In this document: one piece after another, positions 1 to 7,345 of the stretch
Layout of the letters: every line of letters starts with the position of its first letter
Numbering within the stretch: position 1 is the first letter of the stretch
From: an uncultured Lachnospiraceae bacterium
GTDB taxonomy: Bacteria > Bacillota > Clostridia > Lachnospirales > Lachnospiraceae
Direction: 5' to 3'
Length of the DNA: 44,884 bases
Assembly: GCA_947178125.1 (NCBI GenBank)
Contig: CAMWXB010000034.1
Span: 1-44,884, forward strand
Made by a program: the position numbers and the translations under genes
Notes under the pieces: generated by a model
The model's input: the letters and a program-made list of their open reading frames with translations, nothing else
The model's database searches: none
Told to the model about the DNA's origin: nothing

Positions 1-149
1 ACAATATTAAATATCCATGTCCACTTATTTCCTAAATTCATTGTATAGCCAAACCAACTTCGAGGTCTCCTGATAATTATTCTTTTATCTTCTCTGTTGA
101 AATATAGTCTTCCGGTTAACCAGCCATCATCTTTATTGCCTGATTTCAT
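1..149 (-). CDS. DUF5808-like small protein, 3' end cut by window edge
   Basis: An open frame runs on the minus strand from ATG at 149-147 to the left edge, giving 49 residues without a stop. A good ribosome binding site (AGGAGA on the minus strand, about positions 156-161) precedes it. The peptide contains a GWLTGRLYFNREDKRIII stretch followed by WFGYTMNLGNKWTW. This matches my memory of DUF5808 domains, in which a short Trp/Tyr-rich beta unit of the type YYNPEDPRIFVPKR is followed by GWTLNFG. DUF5808 proteins are often small membrane-associated proteins of unknown role. The remainder lies outside the window, so length and membrane segments cannot be judged. It is divergent from the secreted-protein genes to its right. 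Confidence 0.6.
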   Translation of the reverse strand, partial: MKSGNKDDGWLTGRLYFNREDKRIIIRRPRSWFGYTMNLGNKWTWIFNI

Positions 150-338
150 AAAGCTCTCCTTTGCAACTTCTGATTTATATGCTTGATTATAAAATATTTG
201 CCTGTTGCCTGCAATGTATATTTATAAGCCCGTTTTTTAGTGGGTACACAATTCCGAAATGGGAGTATATTTTTTTGCATAAAAGTTACAAAAATATTAA
301 AAAAATTAAATAATTCTTAAAAAAATGTGTTTTTTCTA

Positions 339-367
339 TTGCTCTCACAGGAAATATATGGTAATAT
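339..367 (+). promoter_or_regulatory. putative sigma-A promoter for the gene at 444
   Basis: TTGCTC at 339-344 and TAATAT at 362-367 are separated by 17 nt, inside an AT-rich intergenic region (150-443) that otherwise holds no gene. An alternative -10, TATAAT at 365-370, would give a 20-nt spacer. This is sequence evidence only. Confidence 0.4.
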
Positions 368-400
368 AATAAAGCACACTCGATAAACAGTAGAGTGGCA

Positions 401-420
401 AAACATACTAAAACATACTA
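401..420 (+). repeat. two perfect copies of a 10-bp direct repeat in a 5' leader
   Basis: AAACATACTA occurs twice head to tail (401-410 and 411-420), just before the ribosome binding site (AGGAGG, 430-435) of the gene at 444. It could be a regulator site or slippage product; nothing shows which. Confidence 0.6.
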
Positions 421-443
421 TTTATTGACAGGAGGAAACGAAT

Positions 444-1212
444 ATGAAGAAAATGTTAGCGTTAGCTATGGCTGGTGTCATGGTTGTAGCTATGGGGGGG
501 GGTAGTACTCGCTTCAGGTAAGAGTGGAAAAGAACTGTATGAGGAATATCAAGCAACTGGTGGAGCGTGCATCGCAGAATGGGATCAACAGGATATGGAC
601 AGCTATAAAGGTTATAAGGAGGCTCTTGAGAGCGGTCTTCTTGACGAGTTGTACCCATCCTCATCATCTTCTAGTGATTCTGGCAGCTCTGGCAGTGGCG
701 GTGAAGAACAATACGACCGCGGTTCCGAAGCAGTAGCCCTTGCGGCAGAAGCCTCTGGCATTCCGATGGCAACATCCATCGCGGCATCAGAAGAAAATAA
801 ATCAGTTGGCGAATATATGAATAATGCAGTCGTGGCGGCTCCGGGGCTTGACAGGGCGGTTCCCGTGTCACAGGGAGGCAATGTCGTCATCAATGGTGAA
901 CCGAGCAACCAGACATTTTCCGTATTGAAAGTCCTTTCTGGACATACGGATTCCGCGAAAGCACAGGCGGCATCTCTTGGCGGAACAGTACTGAACGTTG
1001 CAAGAATCGACGCATCCGTTTATTTTGATACGGCAACTGTGAATTTCTATATGCCGGGTGTTACAGCTGGACAGAACATTCAGGTTTATCAGTACGATTA
1101 TACGAACGGACAGTGGACAAGCGTTGCTGTTGCGGAAATCAGAGAAGACCATGTCGTAGTGGACATGACATCTCTTGGTGTACTGGCATTCATTGAAGTT
1201 CCGGCTGAATAA
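444..1212 (+). CDS. secreted protein, reading frame broken by a G9 tract (probably phase-variable, OFF here)
   Basis: ATG at 444 follows AGGAGG and begins a typical signal peptide, MKKMLALAMAGVMVVAMG. It then runs into nine consecutive G (494-502) and stops at TAA 519-521. With eight G the frame would continue as GGVVLASGKSGKELYEEYQ into the long frame that ends at 1212. That frame has a Ser/Gly/Asp-rich linker (about 655-705) and a C-terminal domain closely matching the paralog at 1382, including YDRGSEA, ASGIPMATSIAASEENKS, and a C-terminal region rich in Val/Tyr ending LAFIEVPAE. The intact protein would be about 255 residues, exported, with no visible anchor. I do not recognise the domain. 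The intact downstream frame and the signal-peptide location of the tract favour reversible slippage over decay, but a sequencing or assembly error in the homopolymer is possible. Confidence 0.7.
494..502 (+). repeat. poly-G tract (G9) in signal-peptide codons
   Basis: Nine G in a row within the signal-peptide coding part of the gene at 444. G9 gives a 25-codon truncated product. Eight G restore the frame through 1212, and so would any other change of the same net length modulo 3. The paralog at 1382 has no such tract at the equivalent place. Confidence 0.85.
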
Positions 1213-1381
1213 GGACATGATAAATATAAATCATGACTCTTGCGCTGGAATGTCAAAAATCAATATTGGCCTCTCTGCCCTTGTTTTCTATTTGTTTTCA
1301 CTGAAAGTATATAGTAAACAATCAGATGCACTTGTAATAAAGTGTAGAAAAAATATTATTGAAAGACAGGAGGTTTTTAAC

Positions 1382-2167
1382 ATGAAGAAATTTTTGGCAT
1401 TGATTTTAGCGGGAGTTATGGTGGTATCTATGAGTATGATGGTGTTTGCTACTAAGTCGTTCAGCGAATATACCACAGCCCCAGAGGACCTTGAGTTATT
1501 AAAAACGGCGGGGTGGTTTAATGGATCAAATAGTGATGAGGATTTGATTAGCTGGGGGCTTTCCGCCGATGTAGTGAAAGCATATCATGAAATGTTTGGC
1601 GGCGGAAGTTCCAGTGATTCAAGTTCAGATAGCTCCAGCAGTTCCGGCGGCGGAGAAGTAGTCTACGACCGCGGTTCCGAAGCAGAGGCCCTTGCAGCAG
1701 AAGCCTCAGGCATTCCGATGGCAACATCCATCGCGGCATCAGAAGAAAATAAATCTGTTGGTGAGTATATGAATAATGCAGTTGTAGCGGCTCCGGGTCT
1801 TGAAAATGCGGTTCCGGTTTCGCAGGGAGGCAACGTTATCATTAACGGCGAACCGAGCAACCAGACTTTCTCCGTTTTGAAAGTTCTTTCCGGTCATACT
1901 GATGCGGCGAAAGCACAGGCGGCAGCGATTGGCGGAAGGGTACTGAATGTTGCAAGAATTGACGCATCCGTATACTTTGACACGGCGACTGTAAATTTCT
2001 ATATGCCTGGCGTTACAGCAGGACAGAACATTCAGGTTTATCAGTATGATTATGCAAACGGACAGTGGATAAGTGTTACAGTTGCGGAAGTCAGAGAAGA
2101 CCATGTTGTAGTTGATATGACTTCTCTTGGTGTATTGGCATTCTTTGAAGTTCCGGCAGCTGAATAA
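1382..2167 (+). CDS. secreted protein of unknown family, intact paralog of the gene at 444
   Basis: The start at 1382 follows AGGAGG (1370-1375) with good spacing; upstream in-frame ATGs lack such a site. The 261-residue product starts with a clear signal peptide, MKKFLALILAGVMVVSMSMM, and a likely cleavage after VFA. An N-terminal region with KSFSEYTTAPEDLELLKTAG differs from the first paralog. It is followed by a Ser/Asp/Gly linker (around residues 76-94) and a C-terminal domain of about 165 residues nearly identical to that of the first paralog. There are no cysteines, transmembrane segment or LPxTG visible at the C terminus, so it is probably released or held non-covalently. Function is unknown. 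The two genes are a tandem duplication with divergent N-terminal halves and conserved C-terminal halves; a strong terminator follows. Confidence 0.8.
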   Translation: MKKFLALILAGVMVVSMSMMVFATKSFSEYTTAPEDLELLKTAGWFNGSNSDEDLISWGLSADVVKAYHEMFGGGSSSDSSSDSSSSSGGGEVVYDRGSEAEALAAEASGIPMATSIAASEENKSVGEYMNNAVVAAPGLENAVPVSQGGNVIINGEPSNQTFSVLKVLSGHTDAAKAQAAAIGGRVLNVARIDASVYFDTATVNFYMPGVTAGQNIQVYQYDYANGQWISVTVAEVREDHVVVDMTSLGVLAFFEVPAAE

Positions 2168-2200
2168 GAAGCGTATTGTATTTTGAATAAAGATAAATAG

Positions 2201-2225
2201 GGGGATGTCGCATGGCGGCATCCCC
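2201..2225 (+). terminator. rho-independent terminator after the secreted-protein pair
   Basis: GGGGATGTCGC pairs with GCGGCATCCCC around an ATG triloop (11 bp with one GU), followed by a T-rich run (ATTCTTTTGCTTTCT). Confidence 0.8.
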
Positions 2226-2345
2226 ATTCTTTTGCTTTCTGCACTATTTGGCTTGTATTTTTTCTGTATATATCACATAGAAGTGTCACATGTATTTTGT
2301 GTATAATCTGTTCGTGATTTTGTGTGTAATTCCGTAAAAAAATGA

Positions 2346-2374
2346 TTGACAAACGAAAAGATTTTACATATACT
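2346..2374 (+). promoter_or_regulatory. strong sigma-A promoter of the first Rpn gene
   Basis: TTGACA (2346-2351) and TATACT (2369-2374) with a 17-nt spacer. A matching promoter lies before the second copy at 3938-3966, though the spacer sequence has diverged. Confidence 0.75.
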
Positions 2375-2526
2375 ATAATCATCATAGAAATTCTAACAGC
2401 GTACATTTCGTACATTCAGACAGTTTCTGTCAGATTTTTCTAATGAATCAATCAAATATGGCAGAGACTTTGAAGCTGATAGAGGGGCTGCATATTTTGT
2501 CCTGCCGGAACAAAGGAGGATAAGCT
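2375..2526 (+). promoter_or_regulatory. long structured leader of Rpn copy 1 (hairpin with T run, 26-codon uORF)
   Basis: The roughly 150-nt leader has a doubled CGTACATT motif (from 2400). A hairpin built on GACAG-TTT-CTGTC (2416-2434) is followed directly by TTTTTC, which looks like an attenuator or early terminator. A 26-codon frame (2443-2523) ends in a TAA that abuts the AGGAGG used by the Rpn start at 2527. The same leader, nearly unchanged, precedes the second copy. The uORF has no good ribosome binding site, so its translation is doubtful. Confidence 0.5.
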
Positions 2527-3519
2527 ATGCAGAAGGTGAAAGAAAAGCAGGGACCAAAACAGACTATCGGAAAGAAGAAGGTAAGAAGAAACGACAAACG
2601 GAACTGGAAGGATATCGTGGCCATGCGGTTCGGCTGGGCAGGCCGCCGGAAAGTGCGCCGCCAGATAAAAGATAGACTGTTCCGTTTCCTGTTCGAGAAA
2701 GACAAAGAGGCGCTGTTGCAGTTATATAATGCGTTGAACGGAAAGGCTTATCAGGATGCTTCCTTGTTAGAAGTTGTCACGATAGAAAATGCCGTCTATA
2801 TCGTCATGAAAAATGACCTTGCTTTTGTCATAGCAGGCACGCTGAATCTTTATGAACATCAGAGTACGTTCAATCCGAATATGCCCGTGCGGTTCCTGAT
2901 CTATCTTGCGGAAGAATACCAGAAGCTGGTCGAACAGGCGGAAGCGAGCATCTATGGAACAAAACAGGTCATCCTGCCTGCTCCGCAGTGCATCGTTTTT
3001 TATAATGGAGAGAAAGCAATGCCGGAAGAACAGATTTTGTGCCTGTCGGATGCTTTTGAGAAGCAGAAGGGCAGGTCTGATGTAGAACTGAAAGTGCGTA
3101 TGCTGAATATCAATTATGGAAATAATCCGGAACTGATGGAGAAATGCAGGGTACTGAAAGAATACGCCGAATTTGTGGAGACTGCCAGAAAATATGTCAC
3201 AGAAGGAAAAGATCGACAGGAAGCGCTGAGCATAGCAATCGATTATTGCATAGACCATGATATCCTGTCGGAATTTCTGAAAAGTTATCGAGCGGAGGTG
3301 CTTGGGATGTTATTGGAAGAGTTTGATGTAGATAAATATGAGAGGACAATCAAGGCAGAAGGAAGAGAAGAGGGAAGAAAAGAAGGAAGAGAAGAGGGAA
3401 GGGAAGAAATCTTCGAATTGACCAGAAAACTAATGGAACAGAACCGCATGGATGATTTAAAGCGTCTGGCAGAGGATTTAGCATATCGTGAGCAGCTATT
3501 CCGGGAATTTGGTCTGTAG
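2527..3519 (+). CDS. Rpn family recombination-promoting nuclease / PD-(D/E)XK putative transposase, copy 1
   Basis: This is a 330-residue protein with AGGAGG placed 8 nt before the ATG. The first 47 residues are highly basic. The nuclease-like core follows: KDRLFRFLF near residue 49, LYNALNG near 66, then D97 in KNDLAF and E110-x-Q112 in LYEHQST, with the PVRFLIYL strand after it. D...ExQ with EHQS and a following R-x-L-x-Y is the hallmark I know from Rpn/YhgA-like proteins, which cut DNA and promote RecA-independent recombination. The C terminus has Glu/Gly/Arg repeats (EGREEGRKEG, about residues 277-293) before a short helical tail. Such genes often occur in families and multiply within a genome, as here. 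Confidence 0.85.
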   Translation: MQKVKEKQGPKQTIGKKKVRRNDKRNWKDIVAMRFGWAGRRKVRRQIKDRLFRFLFEKDKEALLQLYNALNGKAYQDASLLEVVTIENAVYIVMKNDLAFVIAGTLNLYEHQSTFNPNMPVRFLIYLAEEYQKLVEQAEASIYGTKQVILPAPQCIVFYNGEKAMPEEQILCLSDAFEKQKGRSDVELKVRMLNINYGNNPELMEKCRVLKEYAEFVETARKYVTEGKDRQEALSIAIDYCIDHDILSEFLKSYRAEVLGMLLEEFDVDKYERTIKAEGREEGRKEGREEGREEIFELTRKLMEQNRMDDLKRLAEDLAYREQLFREFGL

Positions 3520-3537
3520 AAAAAGTTTTTATCTTGT

Positions 3538-3867
3538 GAAGGAAAAGACCGACAGGAAGCGCTGAGCATGGCCATTGACTACAGCATAGACCATGATATC
3601 CTGTCGGAATTTCTGAAAAGTTATCGAGCGGAGGTGCTTGGGATGTTATTGGAAGAGTTTGATGTAGATAAATATGAGAGGACAATCAAGGCAGAAGGAA
3701 GAGAAGAGGGAAGAAAAGAAGGAAGAGAAGAAGGAAGAAAGGAAGGAAGGGAAGAAATCCTCGAATTGACCAGAAAACTAATAGAACAGAACCGCATGGA
3801 TGATTTAAAGCGGCTGGCAGAGGATTCCACATATCGTGAGCAGCTATTCCGGGAATTTGGTCTGTAG
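3538..3867 (+). pseudogene. 3' fragment of an Rpn gene
   Basis: From GAAGGAAAAGA at about 3538 the sequence repeats the last third of the Rpn genes (equivalent to about 3202-3519). It keeps an open frame (ATG at 3568, stop 3865-3867) that encodes the C-terminal helix region and the Glu/Gly/Arg repeats only. There is no ribosome binding site and no nuclease core. It has one to two more GREE/GRKE units than the full copies and substitutions such as MAIDYS for IAIDYC. It is best read as a remnant of a third tandem copy or of unequal recombination. Confidence 0.75.
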
Positions 3868-3937
3868 AAAAAATTTTTATCCTGATATAATGTAATCATG
3901 TTTTGAAGAAAATATTTATAATACCGTCTCAAAATAA

Positions 3938-3966
3938 TTGACAAAAGAATAATTTTTAAATATACT
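3938..3966 (+). promoter_or_regulatory. sigma-A promoter of the second Rpn gene
   Basis: TTGACA (3938-3943) and TATACT (3961-3966) with a 17-nt spacer; same arrangement as at 2346-2374. Confidence 0.75.
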
Positions 3967-4118
3967 ATAACTATCATAGAAATTCTAACAGCGTACATTT
4001 CGTACATTCAGACAGTTTCTGTCAGATTTTTCTAATGAATCAATCAAATATGGCAGAGACTTTGAAGCTGATAGAGGGGCTGCATATTTTGTCCTGCCGG
4101 AACAAAGGAGGATAAGCT
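3967..4118 (+). promoter_or_regulatory. long structured leader of Rpn copy 2
   Basis: It is nearly identical to 2375-2526, from the ATCATAGAAATTCTAAC segment on. It has the same GACAG-TTT-CTGTC hairpin with a T run, the same 26-codon frame and the same AGGAGG at its end. The high identity shows recent duplication or conversion, so by itself it is not proof of functional constraint. Confidence 0.5.
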
Positions 4119-5111
4119 ATGCAGAAGGTGAAAGAAAAGCAGGGACCAAAACAGACTATCGGAAAGAAGAAGGTAAGAAGAAACGACAAACGGAACTGGA
4201 AGGATATCGTGGCCATGCGGTTCGGCTGGGCAGGCCGCCGGAAAGTGCGCCGTCAGATAAAAGACAGGCTCTTCCGGTTCCTGTTTGAGAAAGACAAAGA
4301 GGCATTACTGCAATTATATAATGCGCTGAACGGAACGGATTATCAGGACGCTTCCCGGCTAGAAGTTGTCACGATAGAAAATGCTGTCTATATCGTCATG
4401 AAAAATGACCTTGCTTTCGTCATAGCGGGCACGCTGAATCTTTATGAACACCAGAGTACCTTCAATCCGAATATGCCCGTACGTTTCCTGATCTATCTTG
4501 CGGAAGAATACCAGAAGCTGGTCGAACAGGCGGAAGCGAGCATCTATGGAACAAAACAGGTCATCCTGCCTGCTCCGCAGTGCATCGTTTTTTATAATGG
4601 AGAGAAAGCAATGCCGGAAGAACAGATTTTGTGCCTGTCGGATGCTTTTGAGAAGCAGAAGGGCAGGTCTGATGTAGAACTGAAAGTGCGTATGCTGAAT
4701 ATCAATTATGGAAATAATCCGGAACTGATGGAGAAATGCAGGGTACTGAAAGAATACGCCGAATTTGTGGAGACTGCCAGAAAATATGTCACAGAAGGAA
4801 AAGATCGACAGGAAGCGCTGAGCATAGCAATCGATTATTGCATAGACCATGATATCCTGTCGGAATTTCTGAAAAGTTATCGAGCGGAGGTGCTTGGGAT
4901 GTTATTGGAAGAGTTTGATGTAGATAAATATGAGAGGACAATCAAGGCAGAAGGAAGAGAAGAGGGAAGAAAAGAAGGAAGAGAAGAGGGAAGGGAAGAA
5001 ATCTTCGAATTGACCAGAAAACTAATGGAACAGAACCGCATGGATGATTTAAAGCGTCTGGCAGAGGATTTAGCATATCGTGAGCAGCTATTCCGGGAAT
5101 TTGGTCTGTAG
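4119..5111 (+). CDS. Rpn family recombination-promoting nuclease, copy 2
   Basis: This is a 330-residue near-duplicate of the gene at 2527, with the same core residues D97, E110 and Q112, the same basic N terminus and the same C-terminal Glu/Gly/Arg repeats. Differences from copy 1 are concentrated between about 4252 and 4485. They are mostly silent, with three amino-acid changes (K73T, A74D, L80R). The flanking parts of the gene appear identical by eye. It has its own promoter and leader. This is known family biology for Rpn proteins; activity of this copy is inference. Confidence 0.85.
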   Translation: MQKVKEKQGPKQTIGKKKVRRNDKRNWKDIVAMRFGWAGRRKVRRQIKDRLFRFLFEKDKEALLQLYNALNGTDYQDASRLEVVTIENAVYIVMKNDLAFVIAGTLNLYEHQSTFNPNMPVRFLIYLAEEYQKLVEQAEASIYGTKQVILPAPQCIVFYNGEKAMPEEQILCLSDAFEKQKGRSDVELKVRMLNINYGNNPELMEKCRVLKEYAEFVETARKYVTEGKDRQEALSIAIDYCIDHDILSEFLKSYRAEVLGMLLEEFDVDKYERTIKAEGREEGRKEGREEGREEIFELTRKLMEQNRMDDLKRLAEDLAYREQLFREFGL

Positions 5112-5225
5112 AAAATAAATTTTTTTCACCATAATGTTAAAAAAAGTATATAAAAAATGAAGAAAATATAGTATTATGTATAGTAAGAACAAGTTCTAAA
5201 TACTTTTTGATAGGGGAATGAAATT

Positions 5226-6452
5226 ATGCTTGCTACATTAATACCATTATTTGATGAAACGATGACTGTAAAGGCCTATTCCTTATTTGCGCAAAAGGAA
5301 AACCGCTTATTGAACCCGAGCTACCTGGGGCCGGGAATCAGTGAAGGGGTACACGTTGCCGGTCTTGATCTGATTGAAAGTATGGGCATCGAGACGTTGT
5401 CTGCGGATAAGGAAATCTTTGTGGAAGTAAATAATATTTCCATTTTCTCGAATATCGACGAACAATGCAAGGCGCCACACGAAAGGTTGATTCTGCTGGT
5501 CGATCATACGATCACACCGGAAGAAATGTATATCAAGCGCTTTAAAGAGTTGAAAGAAAAGGGATTTTATCTGGCAATCAGAAAGCTTCCAATTGAAAAA
5601 TTTGAAGAATATCAGGAAGTGCTTCGGTTGATGGACTATATTTTGCTGGATTACAAAAAACTCAATATTGGCAATGCGAAGCTCTTTTTTAACAAATATT
5701 ATCCGAATATGAAAATGTGTGCGGTCAATGTCGATTCTCAGGAAGATTATGAGAATTTGGGAAAGATGGGTGGTTTTGACCTTTATGAGGGAAAATTCTT
5801 CCGCCTTCCGGTCACTGCCAGTAAACAGACGGAAGTGGCGCCCTTGAAAGCGAACTATATTGAACTTTTGAATATTGTGAATGATATTGATTTTGATTTG
5901 TCAGAAGCCGCGGATGTCATTGGGAAAGATACGGCGCTCGTTATTTCTCTTTTAAAGATGGTAAACAGAATGAGCGTCAATTCGGAAATTACTTCCATCA
6001 GACATGCGGCTGCCATGCTTGGACAGAAAGAACTGAAAAAATGGATTAATACGGCGGTTACGAATGAACTTTGTGCGGACAGACCGAGTGAGATTACGAG
6101 GCTTTCTCTTCTCCGGGCCAAATTTGCAGAAAATCTTGCGCCGCTGTTTGAAATGGCAATTCATTCTTCGGAACTTTTCCTGATGGGATTGTTTTCCGTG
6201 TTGGATTTAATCCTGGATAAGCCGATGAAAGAGGCTCTCGCGATGGTCAATGTTTCCAAGAGTATCGAGGAGGCATTGATCGAGGATAAAGGAGAGTTTG
6301 CCGCAGTCCTTGATTTTATCCGTCATTATGAGAGCGCTTCCTGGCAGGAGGTTTCCAGGCTGATGCTGCTTAGAAATATTGATATGGATCGGGTCTATAA
6401 TGCTTATACGGAATCCCTGCAATGGTACCGTAATTTGTTCGGGGCAGAATAA
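5226..6452 (+). CDS. degenerate EAL plus HDOD domain signalling protein (YuxH-like)
   Basis: The protein has 408 residues. The N-terminal half (about 1-200) has the layout of an EAL domain, with LIPLFDETMTVKAYSLFAQ at the start and an ILLDYKKL strand. The EAL signature and the metal-binding acidic residues expected of a c-di-GMP phosphodiesterase are not visible. The C-terminal half (about 205-400) is an HDOD domain (LLNIVNDIDFDLSEAADVI, LLKMVNR, SIRHAAAMLG), which lacks HD catalytic pairs and usually mediates protein interactions in signalling. It is therefore probably a non-catalytic signalling adaptor, possibly binding c-di-GMP. A membrane GGDEF protein lies 1.7 kb downstream on the other strand. 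The start follows a weak AGGGGA site; a terminator follows. Confidence 0.8.
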   Translation: MLATLIPLFDETMTVKAYSLFAQKENRLLNPSYLGPGISEGVHVAGLDLIESMGIETLSADKEIFVEVNNISIFSNIDEQCKAPHERLILLVDHTITPEEMYIKRFKELKEKGFYLAIRKLPIEKFEEYQEVLRLMDYILLDYKKLNIGNAKLFFNKYYPNMKMCAVNVDSQEDYENLGKMGGFDLYEGKFFRLPVTASKQTEVAPLKANYIELLNIVNDIDFDLSEAADVIGKDTALVISLLKMVNRMSVNSEITSIRHAAAMLGQKELKKWINTAVTNELCADRPSEITRLSLLRAKFAENLAPLFEMAIHSSELFLMGLFSVLDLILDKPMKEALAMVNVSKSIEEALIEDKGEFAAVLDFIRHYESASWQEVSRLMLLRNIDMDRVYNAYTESLQWYRNLFGAE

Positions 6453-6467
6453 AAATAAGAAGAATGG

Positions 6468-6515
6468 AAGGCTGCATTTTCCTGTACTGTATATGGGGAA
6501 TGCAGCCTTTTTCTG
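6468..6515 (+). terminator. rho-independent terminator after the EAL-HDOD gene
   Basis: AAGGCTGCATTTTCC pairs with GGGGAATGCAGCCTT (GU pairs in the middle) around an 11-12 nt loop, followed by TTTTTCTGTCTTTT. Confidence 0.8.
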
Positions 6516-6539
6516 TCTTTTCATTTAATAATTAAAAAA

Positions 6540-6592
6540 TGCAAAGTTTGCTTGACATATTTTGCAAAGTATACTATACTAATAATGCAAAG
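6540..6592 (+). promoter_or_regulatory. promoter of the Xre gene with three TGCAAAG operator-like repeats
   Basis: TTGACA (6552-6557) and TATACT (6575-6580) are 17 nt apart. TGCAAAG starts at 6540, 6563 and 6586, exactly 23 bp apart, so the three copies sit upstream of the -35, in the spacer and at the start-site region. The first is part of the palindrome GCAAAGTTTGC. This pattern suits autoregulation by the Xre protein encoded just downstream (inference). Confidence 0.65.
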
Positions 6593-6621
6593 CGAGCTTA
6601 GCAAAAGGATTGAGAGGAAGA

Positions 6622-6828
6622 ATGAAAACGAAAATTAAAGAATTAAGAAAAGAACGAAAAATGTCTCAGGAAGAACTTGCAAATGCAGTCGGAACGACGA
6701 GACAGACAATCACTTCGATTGAAGTGGAGAAGTATACGGCATCTTTGGTGCTGGCCTATAAAATTGCACATTTTTTTGGTCTGCAGATAGAGGATGTATT
6801 TGATTTTTCAGATGTGGAGGAGATTTGA
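6622..6828 (+). CDS. small Xre/Cro-type HTH transcriptional regulator
   Basis: The product has 68 residues, starting MKTKIKELRKERKMSQEELA. The start at 6622 was chosen because GAGAGGAAG lies just upstream. Almost the whole protein is one helix-turn-helix domain (MSQEELANAVGTTRQTITSIE), ending in the IEDVFDFSD motif typical of short Clostridial regulators of this kind. It is followed by a membrane protein gene 1 nt after its stop, an arrangement common for this subfamily. The promoter carries three evenly spaced repeats that are likely binding sites. Confidence 0.9.
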   Translation: MKTKIKELRKERKMSQEELANAVGTTRQTITSIEVEKYTASLVLAYKIAHFFGLQIEDVFDFSDVEEI

Positions 6829-6829
6829 T

Positions 6830-7282
6830 ATGGATAAGATGAAACAGGAAGTAAAAAGTAAATTGACTTATTGGGAAAGATTGTGTGCTTTATTTACTAT
6901 TTTAATGGCGACGAATATCTGGAATGCTTTCAGGCCTATAAGCGGTGGAGACAACTTTACAGACTTTTTTCGGGGATTTCAATTGGGCATTGCAATGGCA
7001 TTTTTAGTCTGCGCGGTGATAAAAGTCATACGGTTCAGGAAGATTCTGAAGAATGAAGAGGCAATCAGAGCTTTTTATATCAAGGAACATGATGAGCGGA
7101 CGATGGCAATCTGGAACAAGTCGGGTGGAACCGTGCTGTATACCTGTGGTGTTCTGATCATTGGAGCGGCTATTGTTGCGGGTTATTTTAATTCGACCGT
7201 ATTCATTACGCTGACCTTATGCGGCCTTTTTCTATTGCTTGTAAAAAATGGACTCTGCATTTATTACTGCAGAACGATGTAA
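6830..7282 (+). CDS. small multi-pass membrane protein, partner of the Xre regulator
   Basis: The product has 150 residues. The start at 6830 follows GGAGG inside the end of the Xre gene. Four hydrophobic segments are visible (about residues 18-30, 48-66, 99-117 and 122-143). A cytoplasmic-type loop between segments two and three contains AFYIKEHDERT, a motif I associate with the uncharacterised membrane proteins that accompany short Xre regulators. The role is unknown; co-transcription with the regulator suggests that the regulator controls it or senses through it. It lacks cysteine pairs or enzyme motifs. Confidence 0.75.
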   Translation: MDKMKQEVKSKLTYWERLCALFTILMATNIWNAFRPISGGDNFTDFFRGFQLGIAMAFLVCAVIKVIRFRKILKNEEAIRAFYIKEHDERTMAIWNKSGGTVLYTCGVLIIGAAIVAGYFNSTVFITLTLCGLFLLLVKNGLCIYYCRTM

Positions 7283-7336
7283 AACAGCGGGATGTAAAAC
7301 AATAGAATTATGGGATAGCTTTTCATGGAATAGTCT

Positions 7337-7344
7337 GATATAAT
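7337..7344 (+). promoter_or_regulatory. putative extended -10 promoter
   Basis: TGATATAAT (TG-N-TATAAT; -10 hexamer at 7339-7344) without a good -35. It lies just before the first hairpin of the leader element at 7346. Confidence 0.4.
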
Positions 7345-7345
7345 A

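Noticed and set aside
2767..3258. Long minus-strand open frames opposite the Rpn genes and elsewhere (for example 4359-4850, 27198-27881, 28746-29477)
   Set aside because: They are shadows of well-supported genes, without ribosome binding sites or recognisable domains.
3355..3765. Regular GAAGGAAGA repeats, CRISPR-like at first sight
   Set aside because: They are in-frame Glu/Gly/Arg codon repeats of 12 bases with no spacers.
3568..3867. Short intact gene for a small Rpn-like protein
   Set aside because: No ribosome binding site or promoter; sequence equals the C-terminal third of the flanking genes, so it is scored as a fragment.
2346..5111. Complete insertion sequence or composite transposon around the Rpn genes
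   Set aside because: No terminal inverted repeats, target duplications or DDE transposase were seen; tandem duplication explains the pattern.
5186..5197. AGAAC/GTTCT inverted repeat as an SOS box before the EAL-HDOD gene
   Set aside because: Arms are separated by 2 nt, not the 4 nt of the GAAC-N4-GTTC pattern.
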